This document shows positions 44,147 to 56,460 of a stretch of DNA of 64,000 bases, piece by piece (position 1 is the first letter of the stretch; every line of letters begins with the position of its first letter). A program made the translations under genes and the position numbers. Below the pieces are notes generated by a model, which saw nothing but the letters and a program-made list of their open reading frames with translations, was not told the origin of the DNA and made no database searches. This DNA comes from Posidonia oceanica (Eukaryota; Streptophyta; Magnoliopsida; Alismatales; Posidoniaceae): contig JAZBRS010000026.1 of NCBI GenBank assembly GCA_037176725.1, forward strand, positions 148,315,501-148,379,500, read 5' to 3'.

Positions 44147-45594
44147 TGCTGACCTAGATCGCGTGAGAATAAGGCTGCGACGGGTATTCAAGCGGTGAGT
44201 CCTAAGAGGAGCTATCGTCACAAATGTGGATAGCCCAGAGGGGGAATGGTCGCGAATGAAGTCGCACAAGGGGTGTCAACGAGGGTCAGTACTCGAGCTC
44301 TAGCAAAGGGAAACTCGCTTACCGATCACGCTGACACAACAGAAGGAAATTAGGGTTAGAAGCTAAAAGATGAATGCAAATGAGTTAGTTAAATGGCATG
44401 AATGATATGCATGCTTTCTAGTATGCCCCCCTCACCTAACTAGTGTGTCCTAGCAAGGTTGTCTACTCCGGGTATCCCTGGGTATACGGGTCACCGACTC
44501 AGGTCAGAAAAGTAGGTTCGCTGTCTAACTCCCGGCCCAAAGCTCAGGAAATGACAGGGTGGTGCGTTGGTGGCCTCTACCCCGCCAAAGCGTGGGTGGT
44601 ACCCTCTACTAACACCGACACGACCCCCGGACGAGGGGGGGACAGACCGACTAACTCGTGCCACGCCCAAAGTAGTGGAACAAGAAGCCGGGACCGTCCT
44701 TCGTGGACTAATAGGTGGACTCAGATGAGAAGAATGCATGCCCTATATGATGCTTATGCAAATGCTTAAAGTCTTTTAGCTTGCGTATTTTATTAACCAG
44801 AGGGAGTGAAGGATTGTTCAGAGTCTCTAGTTGCTCCTAGGAGTTCTTTTTACTTGCGGTTTTTAGTTAACCATGGGGAGAGCAAACATGTTTCTACTAT
44901 CCTAGGCATGGCATGTGCGAAAGGGAAGAAAATCAGTCAAGCATGGCAGGCAGACAATCATACAACACAACAAAAGGCAAGCGCATGGCATGTGCAAGTG
45001 TTTGTGAGCATAATGGTGAAGAAGAAACATTCATTAAGTCAAAAGGCATGTATGCAATGCATGTGCGTGTGTAGTGACATAGCAAGAGTGTAAGAGAAGC
45101 ATTCACCATTCAAAAAGCATGTATTGTTGCCAAACAAGTATGTAGACATGCAATGTGCGATAATTAAAGCAATAATAAGCAAGTAAGGCAAGAAAAATAA
45201 AGACAAGTAAGTTGTAAAGGAAGTAGGAGCATAAGCAAGACAATAAGTAAATAAACAAGCAGAGAAGCAAAGCCAAGCGAAAAGGGAGCGCAAACCGAGA
45301 CGAAAGGGGTGCAAAACCTAGGCAAAGTAGCCACGAAGCGACTTTCTAGGAGTTTGCACAGAAAACGAGCAAAGCAGACAAAGAAGGCACACAAGGCAGG
45401 CAAAACTGCGAAAACAGGCGAGCAAAAAGCCAGGAACGAAAGCCGGAGTCTACGTCATCCCCAGCGGAGTCGCCACTGTGCGACTCGCTGGGAGCCGACA
45501 CAGGCAGACAAGCAAACAGACAAGGCAGACAAAGGCACAAAGGCAAACAAATCCCAAGCGAGCGAAAGCCGAGGCGAAAGCCGGAGACTAGAGA
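44147..45594 (-). other. Element B 5' leader
   Basis: The untranslated region between the primer-binding site and gag. No gene is supported. 44980-45110 matches the leader fragment of element C (22495-22620). 45180-45560 is made of AGACAA/AGGCA-type words. A second primer-binding-site copy lies at 45458-45475. Packaging signals would be expected here but I cannot recognise one. Confidence 0.75.
45458..45475 (-). promoter_or_regulatory. Second, internal primer-binding-site copy in Element B leader
   Basis: The minus strand reads TGGCGACTCCGCTGGGGA, 137 bp downstream of the LTR-adjacent site and one base different. On its LTR side the text ends GCGAGTCGCACA plus one base, which looks like another LTR's 3' end, and the GCCGGAGTCTA/GCCGGAGACTA text beyond each copy matches too. 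It is probably a relic of a related element joined in by template switching. Confidence 0.75.
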
Positions 45595-45612
45595 TCCCCA
45601 GCAGAGTCGCCA
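45595..45612 (-). promoter_or_regulatory. Primer-binding site of Element B
   Basis: The minus strand reads TGGCGACTCTGCTGGGGA, separated by one base from the 5' LTR end (ATCGCTACA). The primer tRNA was not identified; tRNA-Arg is reported for Ogre-type relatives. Confidence 0.88.
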
Positions 45613-45613
45613 C

Positions 45614-48600
45614 TGTAGCGATCCCGATCGGAATCAGGCTCGCTATCTAGCGGCGATTGGATCCGAGGAAGAGGCTCGACTCGAAAACACTTGAAATCGA
45701 GGAGAAAAGAGAAAGATAAGACAAATCAGAGTCGCCACCATGTCTATTAACGGGAGACAAGGAAAATCGGGGGAAATGCGTGAATTAACACGCAAAACCA
45801 AGCAAGAAATGCAAAGCAAAGCAATGCAAAGGAAACAAATGCAAATACATGCAAATGAGATGACTCTAGCCTAGGATAAGGGCAGTACGGTCATTGCGGG
45901 CCAAAAGACAGGGCAAGGACTCCTGTTACGTGCGGAGAAGGTGTTAGGCCCCCCGACACGCCCGAGAATCGGTCTTTCTAGGCTTACGCTCGCATACGCA
46001 GGGAAATGCAGGATTGAATGCCTATGTGCCTATGAATGCCTAAATGAATGCTCAAGGTGTGCTCTAAGTAAAGAGATGCAAAGCAAGGAAAGTAAACGTG
46101 CTGTCTAAGTGCTCAGCTACGCTGTCTGTGTTCCGAACCGGGCGAAACCTGGCTCGTGAGAACTCCAGGCAGTAAGCATCACAGCCCTATATGCGAATGC
46201 AAGCGAAAAAGCAAAACAACGGTAAAACCATGCAATGCAATCGACATGCAAGAGAAAACGGCGTAAAACACGCAAAACGAGGCGAAAAACAAGAAAGCGT
46301 GCAAAACGGTGCGAAAAGACAAGGTCGGCATGTAAAACGGGCGAGAAAGCAAGGCGGCAAGCAAATCGGTGCAAAAGACGATGACGGGCACGCAAAACTG
46401 TGCCAAAAACAGGATGAGCACGCAAAACGACGCGAAAGACAAAGCAGGCACGCAAAACGGTGCCAAAACGAGAACGGGCACGCAAAACGGTGCCAAAAGC
46501 TGCGAGATAAAACCTCGGAAAACTGTGCGAATGCTAAATGCAAAGAAGAGATCAGAAGAAGGAAAAGGAGAAGCAGAACAGCGCATGTGTGAGAACAGGC
46601 GCTGTTCAGGGCCACACAGAGTAGGTGTGAAGACCTACAAAGGGGAGAGTGAGCAAACGGAGGGATTACCACCTCTTTTGCGACCATTTCCCACTGAACC
46701 GTTCCACGGTGTGTCTCGCATGCTGCCCAAAGCTCGCGATGCGATCGGATCGTGGAAAAGGGGGAAGAAAGTCACATTAAGTGGTAAATCCAGGGAAAAC
46801 TCAACACAAAACACATAGGGAAACGCGAAATGGGAATCTGAGCTGATAGATAAGAAGATGAGGCCCTATTCTACATGCTCAAAGAAACAGAAATCGAAAA
46901 TGAGGAAAACTATGCAAATGGCATGCAAATGAATGCAATGCAGGGGTTCAGGAGGACATACCTGGAAATCCGGGAGCCTGATCTGAGATCTGCTTGGTCC
47001 ATGCTGAAGAGCGCTTTGCTGCGGTCGCCTGGGCAGCTTACTTGAGAAGATCCAACGGCCGGATCGGAAGATGTCGCAGCTTCAAGGCAGAAGGGCCAGA
47101 ACAAGGGAGAAGAATAGATCTAGGTGTTCAGGAGGTCCTAGGGGTGTGCAAAAGGTCCTCCCAAGTGAAGGGGAGCTAAAAGTGCTTAGTGTGTGCAGAG
47201 GGATGCCAAAATGCGAGGCTAAATGAATGCAGAATGCATGCACAAGCAAAAAGAAACAAGGGGAACAAACTTGGAAAAGACAAGAGTTCAAAAGCATTTT
47301 TGAAAAAGAAAAGGGGCTAAAATGCAAATTTTCACAAAAGATGGGGTCCACAGAGGAGGGTTTTGAAAACAGGAGAGGGCAGAGGGTTATTTTGCAAAAG
47401 ACTGGGCTCAGAAAGCTAATTTGAAAAGAGGGTATGCATTGGAAGAAGTTTTGAAAACAAAAAGAAATCAGAGTGCAATTTTGGAAAAAACTAGGGTCTA
47501 AAATGTAAATTTTCCAGAAAACAGGGTCCTGGGGAGTCTGGGAATGCAAGTGGAGGGTCTACATGCAATTTTGTAAGCATAGGAGCTAAGATGCAACTTT
47601 AGGGGCAAAATAGTCTTTTTACATGGTTTTTAAAAGATGCAAGGACCTATGTGTGATTTTTGAATCATGCAGGGGTCAAATATGCAATTTTGTATGGTAA
47701 ATATGCTCTGAGATCAAGGGACATGCAATTTTTGAAAAGTGTAGGGGTGAAAATGCAATGCAATAAGCAAAAATGCATGCAAATGGTTACTGTCCATTTA
47801 AAATGGACCTAATTGCAAATGCCAGAAAACAGAGGGAAGAAAATGCAATACAACAAGCAAAAATAAAAAATAAAACCTAAGTTTCTACAGTGCATGGACC
47901 TAAATATATAAACAGAAACATGCAAGGGGCCAGAATGCAATGCAGTATGGCAAAATCAATGCATTTAAATTAAATAAACTACTGCAGGACCTGGATGCAA
48001 AAATTAAAAGCAGAGGGGCTAAGACATAAAAAATTACAACTAGAACGCACAGTAAAAGGACTGGGATGTAAATACAGAAAACAGGAATAATTAAAGCAAT
48101 TTTGCATGGTTTTAAATTAAAAACTAAGCAGATTAAAAGGCATAAGGACCAGAATGCAAAAAAGAAATAACTTAAGACAGACATGCAATATTCACACAGA
48201 AACTTTATAATTAAGAAAATAAATGCACAGTGTTCGTCGACGGCAACGAGCACTGTAGCACAAAGCCATCAGAGCTCGTGGCCGCCGACAGGGGAGGCTG
48301 AGGAGGCACAGATTGGCGGAGGGCGTAGCCGGCGACCACGCGGAGCTCCGGAGATCGCCGGGGCATCGTTCCACTGACTGGAACATCCGGAAGACAGGAG
48401 GCCGGCGCCGGAGAAGACGGGGAGACCGGTGAGCCGCAGGAGCGTCTGGAGGGCTTGGAAGCCGATTCTGATCGGCGGGAAAGCAGCAGGAGGAGGAGAG
48501 AGAGTGGGGGAGGGCGAGAAGTACCTGCGGTGGCGCCTGGTGCGTCCTCCCGACCTCAGCAGTATCGGGGCTGGCCGGCGAAGTTCGTGCGGTTGCAGTG

Positions 48601-51384
48601 GTGACTGTCGGGCGCTCGCGGAGGTTGGGGCTGGCTCAGAGCAAGCTTCCGGTGCTTCCCAGACGTCCGGACGCGAGCTCCGAAGATCGGGCAGCGATTT
48701 GGCACCTTTTGGGTTCAGCAGAGTGACCGGAGGTGAGGGGGAAGTGTTGCTGCTCGTCTGGTTGGATGGAACCTTCCGGGAGGTTGCTGGAGGTCTGGAG
48801 AGTGAAGCTGGAGGGTTGGATTGGCTTTCTGGAGAGCGTAGGTGGAGTTTGGAGGATGGGCGATTTTCGGGTCTGAGGTTAGGATAGGTGTTTGTTGTGG
48901 AGTTTGGAAGCTATGGTGGATGGTTGGGTTCGAGGTCGGGGGCTCTGGAAAGGTGGAGGTTCGGTGAGTCTCTGGGTGGATTTTGGGAGAAGGTTGTGGG
49001 CCGGAGTGGAGGGAATTGCTGAGGGGAGTTGTGTTGGGTTCTGGTTGGTGTTCAGGGTGATTTGAAGGTGTTTCGTGCAGTGGAAAGGCAATGGGATGGT
49101 GGAGGGAGATAGCTGGGTTGCTGGGTGAGTTTGGGGGATCAATTTGGAGAAGTATGAAGGCTGGGAAAGGTTTTGGTTTACTGGAGAATGAAGAGACGGG
49201 ACTGCTGCGGATTTCAGAAGGGAAATGAGAGAGGTTTGGGTGGAGGATGCTGGGGAATTGAGGGGCTCTCTCCAGGACGCAAAGGTGGCTCTCAGACACT
49301 CCCTCAGGCCACACTCTTTTCTGGAAATTGGAGGAGGCAGAGAAGAAGAAAGGAGCTGCTCAGGTGGAAGAAATGGAATGGGTTCTGGAATTGGGCTCTC
49401 TCAGATTGCTAACTGCCGGTCTCTCACTGATTGCTCACTCAGGTCACCCGATTCGCTCACACTGGATTGAAGGAGGAACGGGCTTAAAAATGAGGAGGGG
49501 CTGCTGCTGGCGCGCTGGGAATTTGAAATCAGCGGCGGCCACTGCAACAGAGAAGACGGCGAGGTGACCGGCTCCGGGAAAACCGCTGAGATGAAGGAGG
49601 AGCGGCGAGCTGCTGTAGACGACGGGATGGATGCTCAAATTTTGAATGGGGAGGGAAGACTGTAGCTGGCCGCCCGCGGGAGAAGCCGGTGGAAAGAAAA
49701 ATGCAGAAGGTTGAGGAAGAAGAAGGAAGAAGGAGGCCGGACTGTGGGCCGAAAAGAAAAGAAAAAAAGAAATAAGGAAGAAAGGGAGAAGCGGGTTGAC
49801 GGGCCCAGTAAGGAAAAAAGAAGTAAAAAATGAGAAGGAAGAAAGAAAGAGAGGGAAAAGAAGAGAAATAAAATAGGAAAAAATAAATTAAAAATAAGTA
49901 GAAATATTAGGGTGTTGGTGCTGTGAATTAGGATCTTAATCAGATTTTTAAATGACTTCTTTTGGTTAATTAGTGTGGTTTAAATTGGTTTTGGGCTTGA
50001 TTAGGGTTTTAGGGTTCTCTTTTGTTTTTAATTCATTTTCCATTTTGATTAAGTGTTTGCTAAATCTTTTTAAATTGTTTTTTTAATTGTGTTTTTCTTG
50101 TTAAGTACTTAGGATGTTAATTAGGATTTTTAAGATTTATTTTTAGGTTAATTAGAGTGGGTTTTGGGTTTCTTAGTTTTAGTCTTTTAGGTTTTTTTTC
50201 TTTCTTAAGTCTTTTGAATTAGGTTTTCGATTTTTATTTGTTGATTTTTCTTGATGTTTTTTAATTGGGTTTCTCTACTCTGATGGAGTGTTTTTAAGTC
50301 TTTTTAATGTATTTTTCATTTCCTTTTTAATTAAATTCTCAGGTTGTTTTTTCTTAGGTTTGCTAAGTTAGGCTTTTTCTTTCATTAATTACTTATCTTA
50401 GTGTATTAATTGTTTTACCTTTTTTAGGGTTTGTTTTTTAATTCTTTTGATAGGGTTTTCAGTTTTGGTGGGTTTTGATTTTATTTTAGTTTTTTTCTTG
50501 ATTTTTCAGTATTTTCTTTTTGGTTTGTTTTGCATTTTTTAGTTTGTATGTTTGATTTTCTTTTTAGCTTGATTTAGTTAAGTTTGGGTTTTTAATTGCT
50601 TGTTTAATGTTTTTTAATTGTTTTTCTTAGAGTTCTGATTTGTTTCTTTTATATTTTGGGGTTTTACAGATTTTTAGGGGTTTTTATGGATTTTTGCAAG
50701 AGAGGGCAAAGGAAAAGAGAAGGAAGAAGGAAAAGGGAAAAAGAGGGAAATAAAAGGAAAAGAGATAGGTTGGAGAGAAATGATTTTTTGAAAATTAGGG
50801 AAAGTGTTAAAAATAAAGTAAAAATAGGAATAAGATAGAGGAGGGATGGAAGTGCAAAGGGGGCCCACAGCCAGGCCAGAAAAAGGACAAGAGGGTGATG
50901 AAAAGAGAGATGATAATCAGGAGAGAGAGAGGAGAGAGAAAATGATAATCCCAGAGAGACAAAAGGATAATTTGGATGAAAGGGGGGCTTAAGGGTCTTG
51001 GAATGGGGTGAAAATTGGTGAGTGGGTAGTCTAGGGTTTGAGGTGTTGGTCTTGAAGTTTTGGTTTGATTCTAAAAAGGTTTTGGATGGGTTTTAAAGTG
51101 TAGAAAAAGGGGAGTTTTGCCTAGGTTTTCTAGGGTTTTTGGGAATGGTCTAGGTTTGGAAATTTCTGGGTTCTTGGGTAGGCTTGCTAAGTGGGTGTTG
51201 GTGGGTTTTCCTATGGGTTTTGGTTAGGTTTTGAGCTTGGGAAGAGGGGTAAAGGCTTAGGTTAAAATGGGCTGATTTTGGAGGGTAAAGAAGGGGATTA
51301 GGGTTTGGTTTTGGGTTTGAGTTGAGTCTAGCAATCACCAGGAGGGCTCCAAGGATCCAGGCCTGCCAAGATGGGGTGTCAACA
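45614..51384 (-). mobile_element. 5' LTR of Element B, 5771 bp
   Basis: It pairs with 24000-29780. On the minus strand it begins TGTTGACACCCC at 51384 and ends at 45614. It would hold the Pol II promoter and the R region; I did not identify a convincing TATA box. A 199-codon Pro/Ser-rich open frame in transcript sense (49314-48715) is repeated in the other LTR at 27712-27113. Confidence 0.93.
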
Positions 51385-52449
51385 GCTATTATAACATTTT
51401 TCAATAAATTATTGATATTCATATGATTTTCTAGCATTTAATATATGGTATAACACGTATATCATAAATAAAATAATCAAAGAACAATCTAGAAAATCCT
51501 AAGTGGCTTCAAAACAAATATCTTGATTTTTAACACATTTTAATGTGCTAATCAAATCCCTTAGAATCTCCTAAAAATCAAAAACAAATATTTTAGTTGC
51601 TGGAATAGTGCTACAGCTAGGCACCACTATATGCGGCGACTAACTGACGTGGACTCTATTGACCTAGTCACGCGGTGCTTCCCCAGCATTTTCCTCTATC
51701 TTTTCGGGAGATATTTGTGCCAGTCGCCCCCTTATGTGGCGACTAACCCTAAAAATCAGTGTTCTTCTAGAAACTTCTAAAAACTTCCTAGGGTTGAGCC
51801 ACGTGTGTCCCACAGATCTATAAATAGCCTCCATGAGTCAGTGCACAAGGGGAGGCAATTTTTAGGATCTTAGGGTTTAAGGAGGCCAAATTTAGAGTGA
51901 GAGAAGAGTCATCTTCAAGGGAGAAACCCTAGCCTCCATTATTGATCCCAGAGATCACTACATCCCAACTTCGATCCCAGAGATCTCGAGCATAGCTGGA
52001 GCTCCAACCGTGCCTCCACTTGCTTAATCCACTGCATACAGCACGAGGGTGAAGGGAGTATCTTTCTCCAATCTTTTTTATTACATTTCATTATTGCATT
52101 CCTTAACATAGGACCCATAGCATATGCATGCGGGGAACAACCCTCAGTTAGTATTAGATTCATTTATCTATATTATTCTCTGGTTTCTTCTTATTATCAT
52201 TTACTACATGCAGACTTATCTAGATCTCTTATTTTTATTTGTTTTGAAGGAAAAGGAAAACGCTCACGTGACACGAGGAAGCCATTGGACGACATCCTAC
52301 CGTCAATCCAATGAACCGAGTACCCACATCATCTGCATCTCCTTAGGCGCCTTGTCCGCCCATTGATAAGTGGCGATCACAACGAAGTTAACAACGTCGT
52401 GGAAGCATTGTTATCTCCATCTAAACACCCCTTCAAATCCACATCCACA
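51385..52449 (+). mobile_element. 5' LTR of Element 2, second part
   Basis: It begins with the duplicated GCTAT and continues the alignment with the 3' LTR (59406-60487) to the end CCACATCCACA at 52449. It contains a TATA box (51819) and a CACGTG (51800-51805) that is CACCCG in the 3' copy. Confidence 0.92.
51819..51826 (+). promoter_or_regulatory. TATA box (TATAAATA) in 5' LTR of Element 2
   Basis: TATAAATA follows CAGATC and precedes a G-rich AGGGGAGGC segment about 30 bp later. The identical box is at 59859-59866 in the 3' LTR. It is the most likely core promoter of Element 2, though now about 28 kb from the LTR's own upstream part because of Element B. Confidence 0.65.
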
Positions 52450-52453
52450 GAAC

Positions 52454-52471
52454 TGGCGATCACGGTGGGAC
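52454..52471 (+). promoter_or_regulatory. Primer-binding site of Element 2
   Basis: TGGCGATCACGGTGGGAC starts four bases after the LTR end. It differs from the B/C site, so a different primer tRNA is likely; I did not identify it. Confidence 0.75.
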
Positions 52472-53763
52472 CGGCTTTAGCCAACCCTCTATGCTACATG
52501 AGTTTTTTCCTTCCTTCCTTCATTTCCTTCTCTAGATCTAGTTGTTTTCTTAGTTGTTTTTGATTTAGGAGACTGTACACTTAGGTTTTTTCACGACTCC
52601 TAAAACCCGTAGTGTTTTCTGTCATTAGAACAGTTTTTCTAACCCAACCACCTTGATCTTAAGGCAAGATGTCTCGTTAGCACTTTGAGGCAACGACAAC
52701 CTCCTGTCTAGGGTCGTAGAGGGTCGGGTTACTATTGTTCTGAAAAATAGAGAACTCCGGTTTCCAGCCGCCCATTAATCCGGTGCCTGAGCAAGTCGCA
52801 GTTCACTGTGGCGACCTCTCCAGATGCACCCATTACAGGCGACTGGATCTAGGTTATTATTTCACTGCAGATCGTTTATTATTTTTAGTAGCCTGTGTTG
52901 TTTCTTTTCAAATCTGCAGTAGCTTAACAAACTGATTAACATCCTGTCCACTATAATTTTAGTTCTTTTTATTCGGATTTTAGATTTGTATGTGTCCACC
53001 CTTAAGGTGGAAACTATTTTATTGATATTAAAGTTAAAGTTCCTTGAGAAATCCTTTCCTTAACTAAAATAATCAAATAGAGCGAACGGGGCCAGTGCAA
53101 ATCGCTTACCCATACTCTGTTTGGTTAGGATAGTTAGGTTAAGAACTCAAGGTGTCCTAGGGTTTTATTTTTTACTCCTCTTCCTTAAGTCAAAAATAAT
53201 CCTTAGTAGATACTTGATATATTGATATTCTTTGTTTATTTATTGTTTTGTGGTTTGATAATGGCCGATCTTAAGGACAGAATTCTAGGTGGTGGGCTCC
53301 TCTTTAGAGAGACAAACTCGCCACCTAGGCCCTCTTGGTAGACCTCGAACGAAGGTCAAAGAGTGGTACCCATAAGCCAAAAATCCCATTAATTATGAAC
53401 ATGCAGGTTTAATCAACTGATTAATTATTCACTTTAACAAATAAAACCTGCGATCTGTTTGAAACATTGCACTATTTTATTGTCCAGAACAGACCTTGGC
53501 TGCATGAAGAACAGGGCTTAAGCCGCCTGTTCAGAAGGCACCTCGCTCAGCCGTCCATTCAAACGGCGACTTGTTTGGTCGGCTGACTTACAGGCGATGG
53601 CAGAGTAGACGTTCCATTCCAGTGTGCATTGTTTGCAGGGATTAAACTATCACCATTAACAGATTGCAAGAACACCAGAACAAGAACAGTTTACTGTTTT
53701 ATTTTTACTTTCATCAAGTCTATATTAAGTAGTGTCATTGAGTCTGTAATTTCCTTTTTTTAA
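52472..53763 (+). other. 5' leader of Element 2
   Basis: No coding sequence is supported. The region has several GGCGAC(T) words (52809, 52838, 53565) also seen in the LTRs and the primer-binding site. It runs to an in-frame stop at 53761-53763, just ahead of the gag frame. Confidence 0.65.
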
Positions 53764-56460
53764 GTTTTCTGTAATAATTTAAAAGACAATCTCACAATAG
53801 AGCTTTATCGACCAAATCAAGAGCGCATCAATGTGACCTCTGCCTCAACCTCTACCTCTACGGTGCAATCAAGTCTAGGCCCAGATGGGTTCTTTTACAG
53901 AGCTTCAACTTCACAGGCACAAGAGCTAGAAACTCCCAACTTTGCACACGAAGTTGAAGGAGAGAGAGGAGTAAACCACTCCCAAACATGGAGTACCTCG
54001 TTTGCGCACATGCTTCCCGAAGTAACTTCCCCAGTAGTGCCGCCTACATCGACCGCTTCCTATCTGTTTAAGGAAGCGACTAATGAGATCTATCAACTCT
54101 TGGCATGGCACCACCATCCCTCATTCAGGAGCCTACAAACCTCATCCATCCACCAACCTTCTTTCCTAAACCCTCACCAAAACTCACCAATCACGCCCAC
54201 TCACACATACACCATGCTACTAAACCCCACTATAAATTTCCCTACCCAAAATTCATTCACACAATACCACACAACGAAAACCTATCCTTCCATGCATCAA
54301 ACCATGCCATCATACACAACCTACCAACAATCACAATATCTCAGAACATCATACCAACCACAGTATCTTGGAATATCACACTCACCACAACCTCCCGCTA
54401 ACACACAATCATATTACACTCCACATCAAACCCAACCCTTCTCTCCACCATACGACCCTCTATCACCACCGTTTCACCAAAATCATGGGCACCTAAACCA
54501 GGGACAACAAGCCTTGCCGGGACAGGACATCAAGAGAATGATCTCTAAGGCACTCACAGAGGTAGGGGTTACACATAAAGCGCCAATAGGGTTTGACACT
54601 TCTAAATTTCCTCATTTTGTTTTTCCACCTGGATTCAAAATGCCAAAGATGAGGAAATACAGTGGAACAGAGGATCCAAGAGGCCACCTAGCCACATTCA
54701 CTATGGATGCTCTACCTTATCAATATGACAACGAGCTTACTATCTACCTCTTCTTCAAAAGCTTGGATGGAGAAGCACTGAGATGGTTCAACATGCTCAC
54801 AGCATATGATCTCAGTAGTTTCAAGATGGTCCAAGAAAAATTTCTGCTCCAATATGGCCATCGCATCCAGCACGAGCCTACAATGAGCGACCTCCTCGCT
54901 GAAAGGATGAAACCCGATGAGGAGTTTGCTACTTTTGCAAGAAGATGGAGGGACATAGCTGCAAGGTCAAAATGCTACATCCCAGAAAGCCAAGCAATTG
55001 AGGTTATTTCGCGAAACACTACAGGAGCGCTCAGAACAGGGCTGTTGATTAGTGACCTCCAAACATATCCACAACTGTATGAGCACGTTGCTAGAGTCCT
55101 CCGTCACACAGAAGAGCTACCATTCTTGGAACTCGAAGGAAAGGGCAAGAAGAAGACCTCTAGCTATACACTTGAAGGCGTCACTGGTGACATGGCCCAA
55201 GTTTCAATTCAGCAGAGGCAGAAGGGGCAACGAAACCCCCAATATCAGTCCGGGCAATTGTTTCTGGCCCAAGGGCAACCAACACAGTACTAGGGGCAGT
55301 TAGTGTAGCCAATACAGTACCAACAACAACAGCCACCTGACTACCCAGTACATGCCCAGCAAGGATGGACGAACAATGCATACCAAGGGCGACAGCAAGG
55401 GCAGAGGAACTACCACAACGTCCCTCCACTGGGAAATTACAAAGGCCCTCAAAGGCAAAGCTACCCGCCACTTCCTGAATCAATCCCTGATACATTCAGG
55501 ATGCTGGTTGAAAGTGGAGATCTGCGACTCCCTGAACCCAGGCCATGTTTTCCGAATGCTGATATGTCCAAGCACTGCCTTTATCATCAAAACCATGGGC
55601 ACACCCTTGAAGACTGTTTCACTGTCAAAGATAAAATACATAATCTTAATGACAAGCGTGAAATCATGTGGCCTGAGCTTAAAGCCATACTGAAAGCAGC
55701 TGAAGGAGACCAGCAAGTGATGTAGATACATCAAGAGCCCTTGTTCAACCATCGAGTGGCTCACACGGATGCAGAGATCATCCTATCAATTGTTCGATCT
55801 GAATTGGCATCCATCCAGTGCATACAAGCATATCCAGAACAGAGCCCATCAAGCAAAGAGGACCTTAATCTCAAGGCACCCTCAACACCTACTCTGAACT
55901 CTCAAGACATGATCCAAGAAGACTGGTCGCCCATTTATGATGAGTACACTGACATTGATTACTGCGATGAAAAGACAATGGACTCTCAGATATTCCAGAA
56001 CTTAATAGAAGAAAACCAGTTGCCGATTTATGATGAATATACAGATTCAGACTGATACGACATACTCAACTCACCGCTCCCAGCAGCACAAGTAAGAATT
56101 GATCCTCCCCCCAAACCGCCCGATCCTACAAGAGGACACACTAGGGACAATCTTGAACACTGTGTTCATGAAGGAGAGGTTAATACAGAGCACACCAGTG
56201 GTCGTACCTCAAAAGGAGGAGGAAATCTGATAGCCTCACTCCAAGACAAAGCCATCAGAGGCACACTGCCTGGAACGGGTCAGAATGAGTCCGACTCTGA
56301 CCCTCTGAAAGCAAAGACTAGGCGCAAACCAAAGGAAAGAAAAGAATATGCGCCACAAGCACCTGACTACTCCATGCCAGGGACAGACTTCCGCAGTCAC
56401 CCCTCAGGTAAGCCCCCTCATCTGGGAAGGGAGGTGCGAAGTTCCACTGAACCCAACTAA
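53764..56460 (+). pseudogene. Gag of Element 2, one frame with four in-frame stops
   Basis: A single frame runs from after the stop at 53761 to TAA at 56458-56460, broken by TAG 55291, TAG 55306, TAG 55723 and TGA 56053 but by no frameshift. The initiator is unclear: the only nearby ATG (53831) is out of frame. The N-terminal third is Pro/Gln/His-rich. The gag domain lies at about 54600-55110 (FVFPPGFKMPKMRKYSG, FFKSLDGEALRWFNML, LLQYGHRI, FARRWRDIAARS). A CLYHQNHGHTLEDC knuckle is at 55573-55614. The tail has two acidic PIYDEYTD copies. All three TAGs fit CAG-to-TAG changes and the TGA fits CGA-to-TGA. It is homologous in type, not closely, to Element B gag. Confidence 0.85.

Larger units (their letters stand above)
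24000..51384 (-). mobile_element. Element B: complete Tat-lineage Ty3/gypsy retrotransposon, 27.4 kb
   Basis: On the minus strand: 5' LTR (51384-45614), primer-binding site (45612-45595), leader, gag (44146-41660), protease, linker, RT-RNase H, second RNase H-integrase (to 35351), spacer, ORF3 (33841-32639), 3' region with three tandem arrays, polypurine tract (29794-29781) and 3' LTR (29780-24000). TSD is GCTAT. LTRs are 5771 and 5781 bp and nearly identical where compared, so the insertion is fairly recent. The second RNase H before integrase and the repeat-rich 3' UTR mark the Tat lineage (Ogre/Retand group). The reading frame has no shifts from gag to integrase but carries in-frame stops, so this copy is not autonomous as written. 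Confidence 0.95.
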
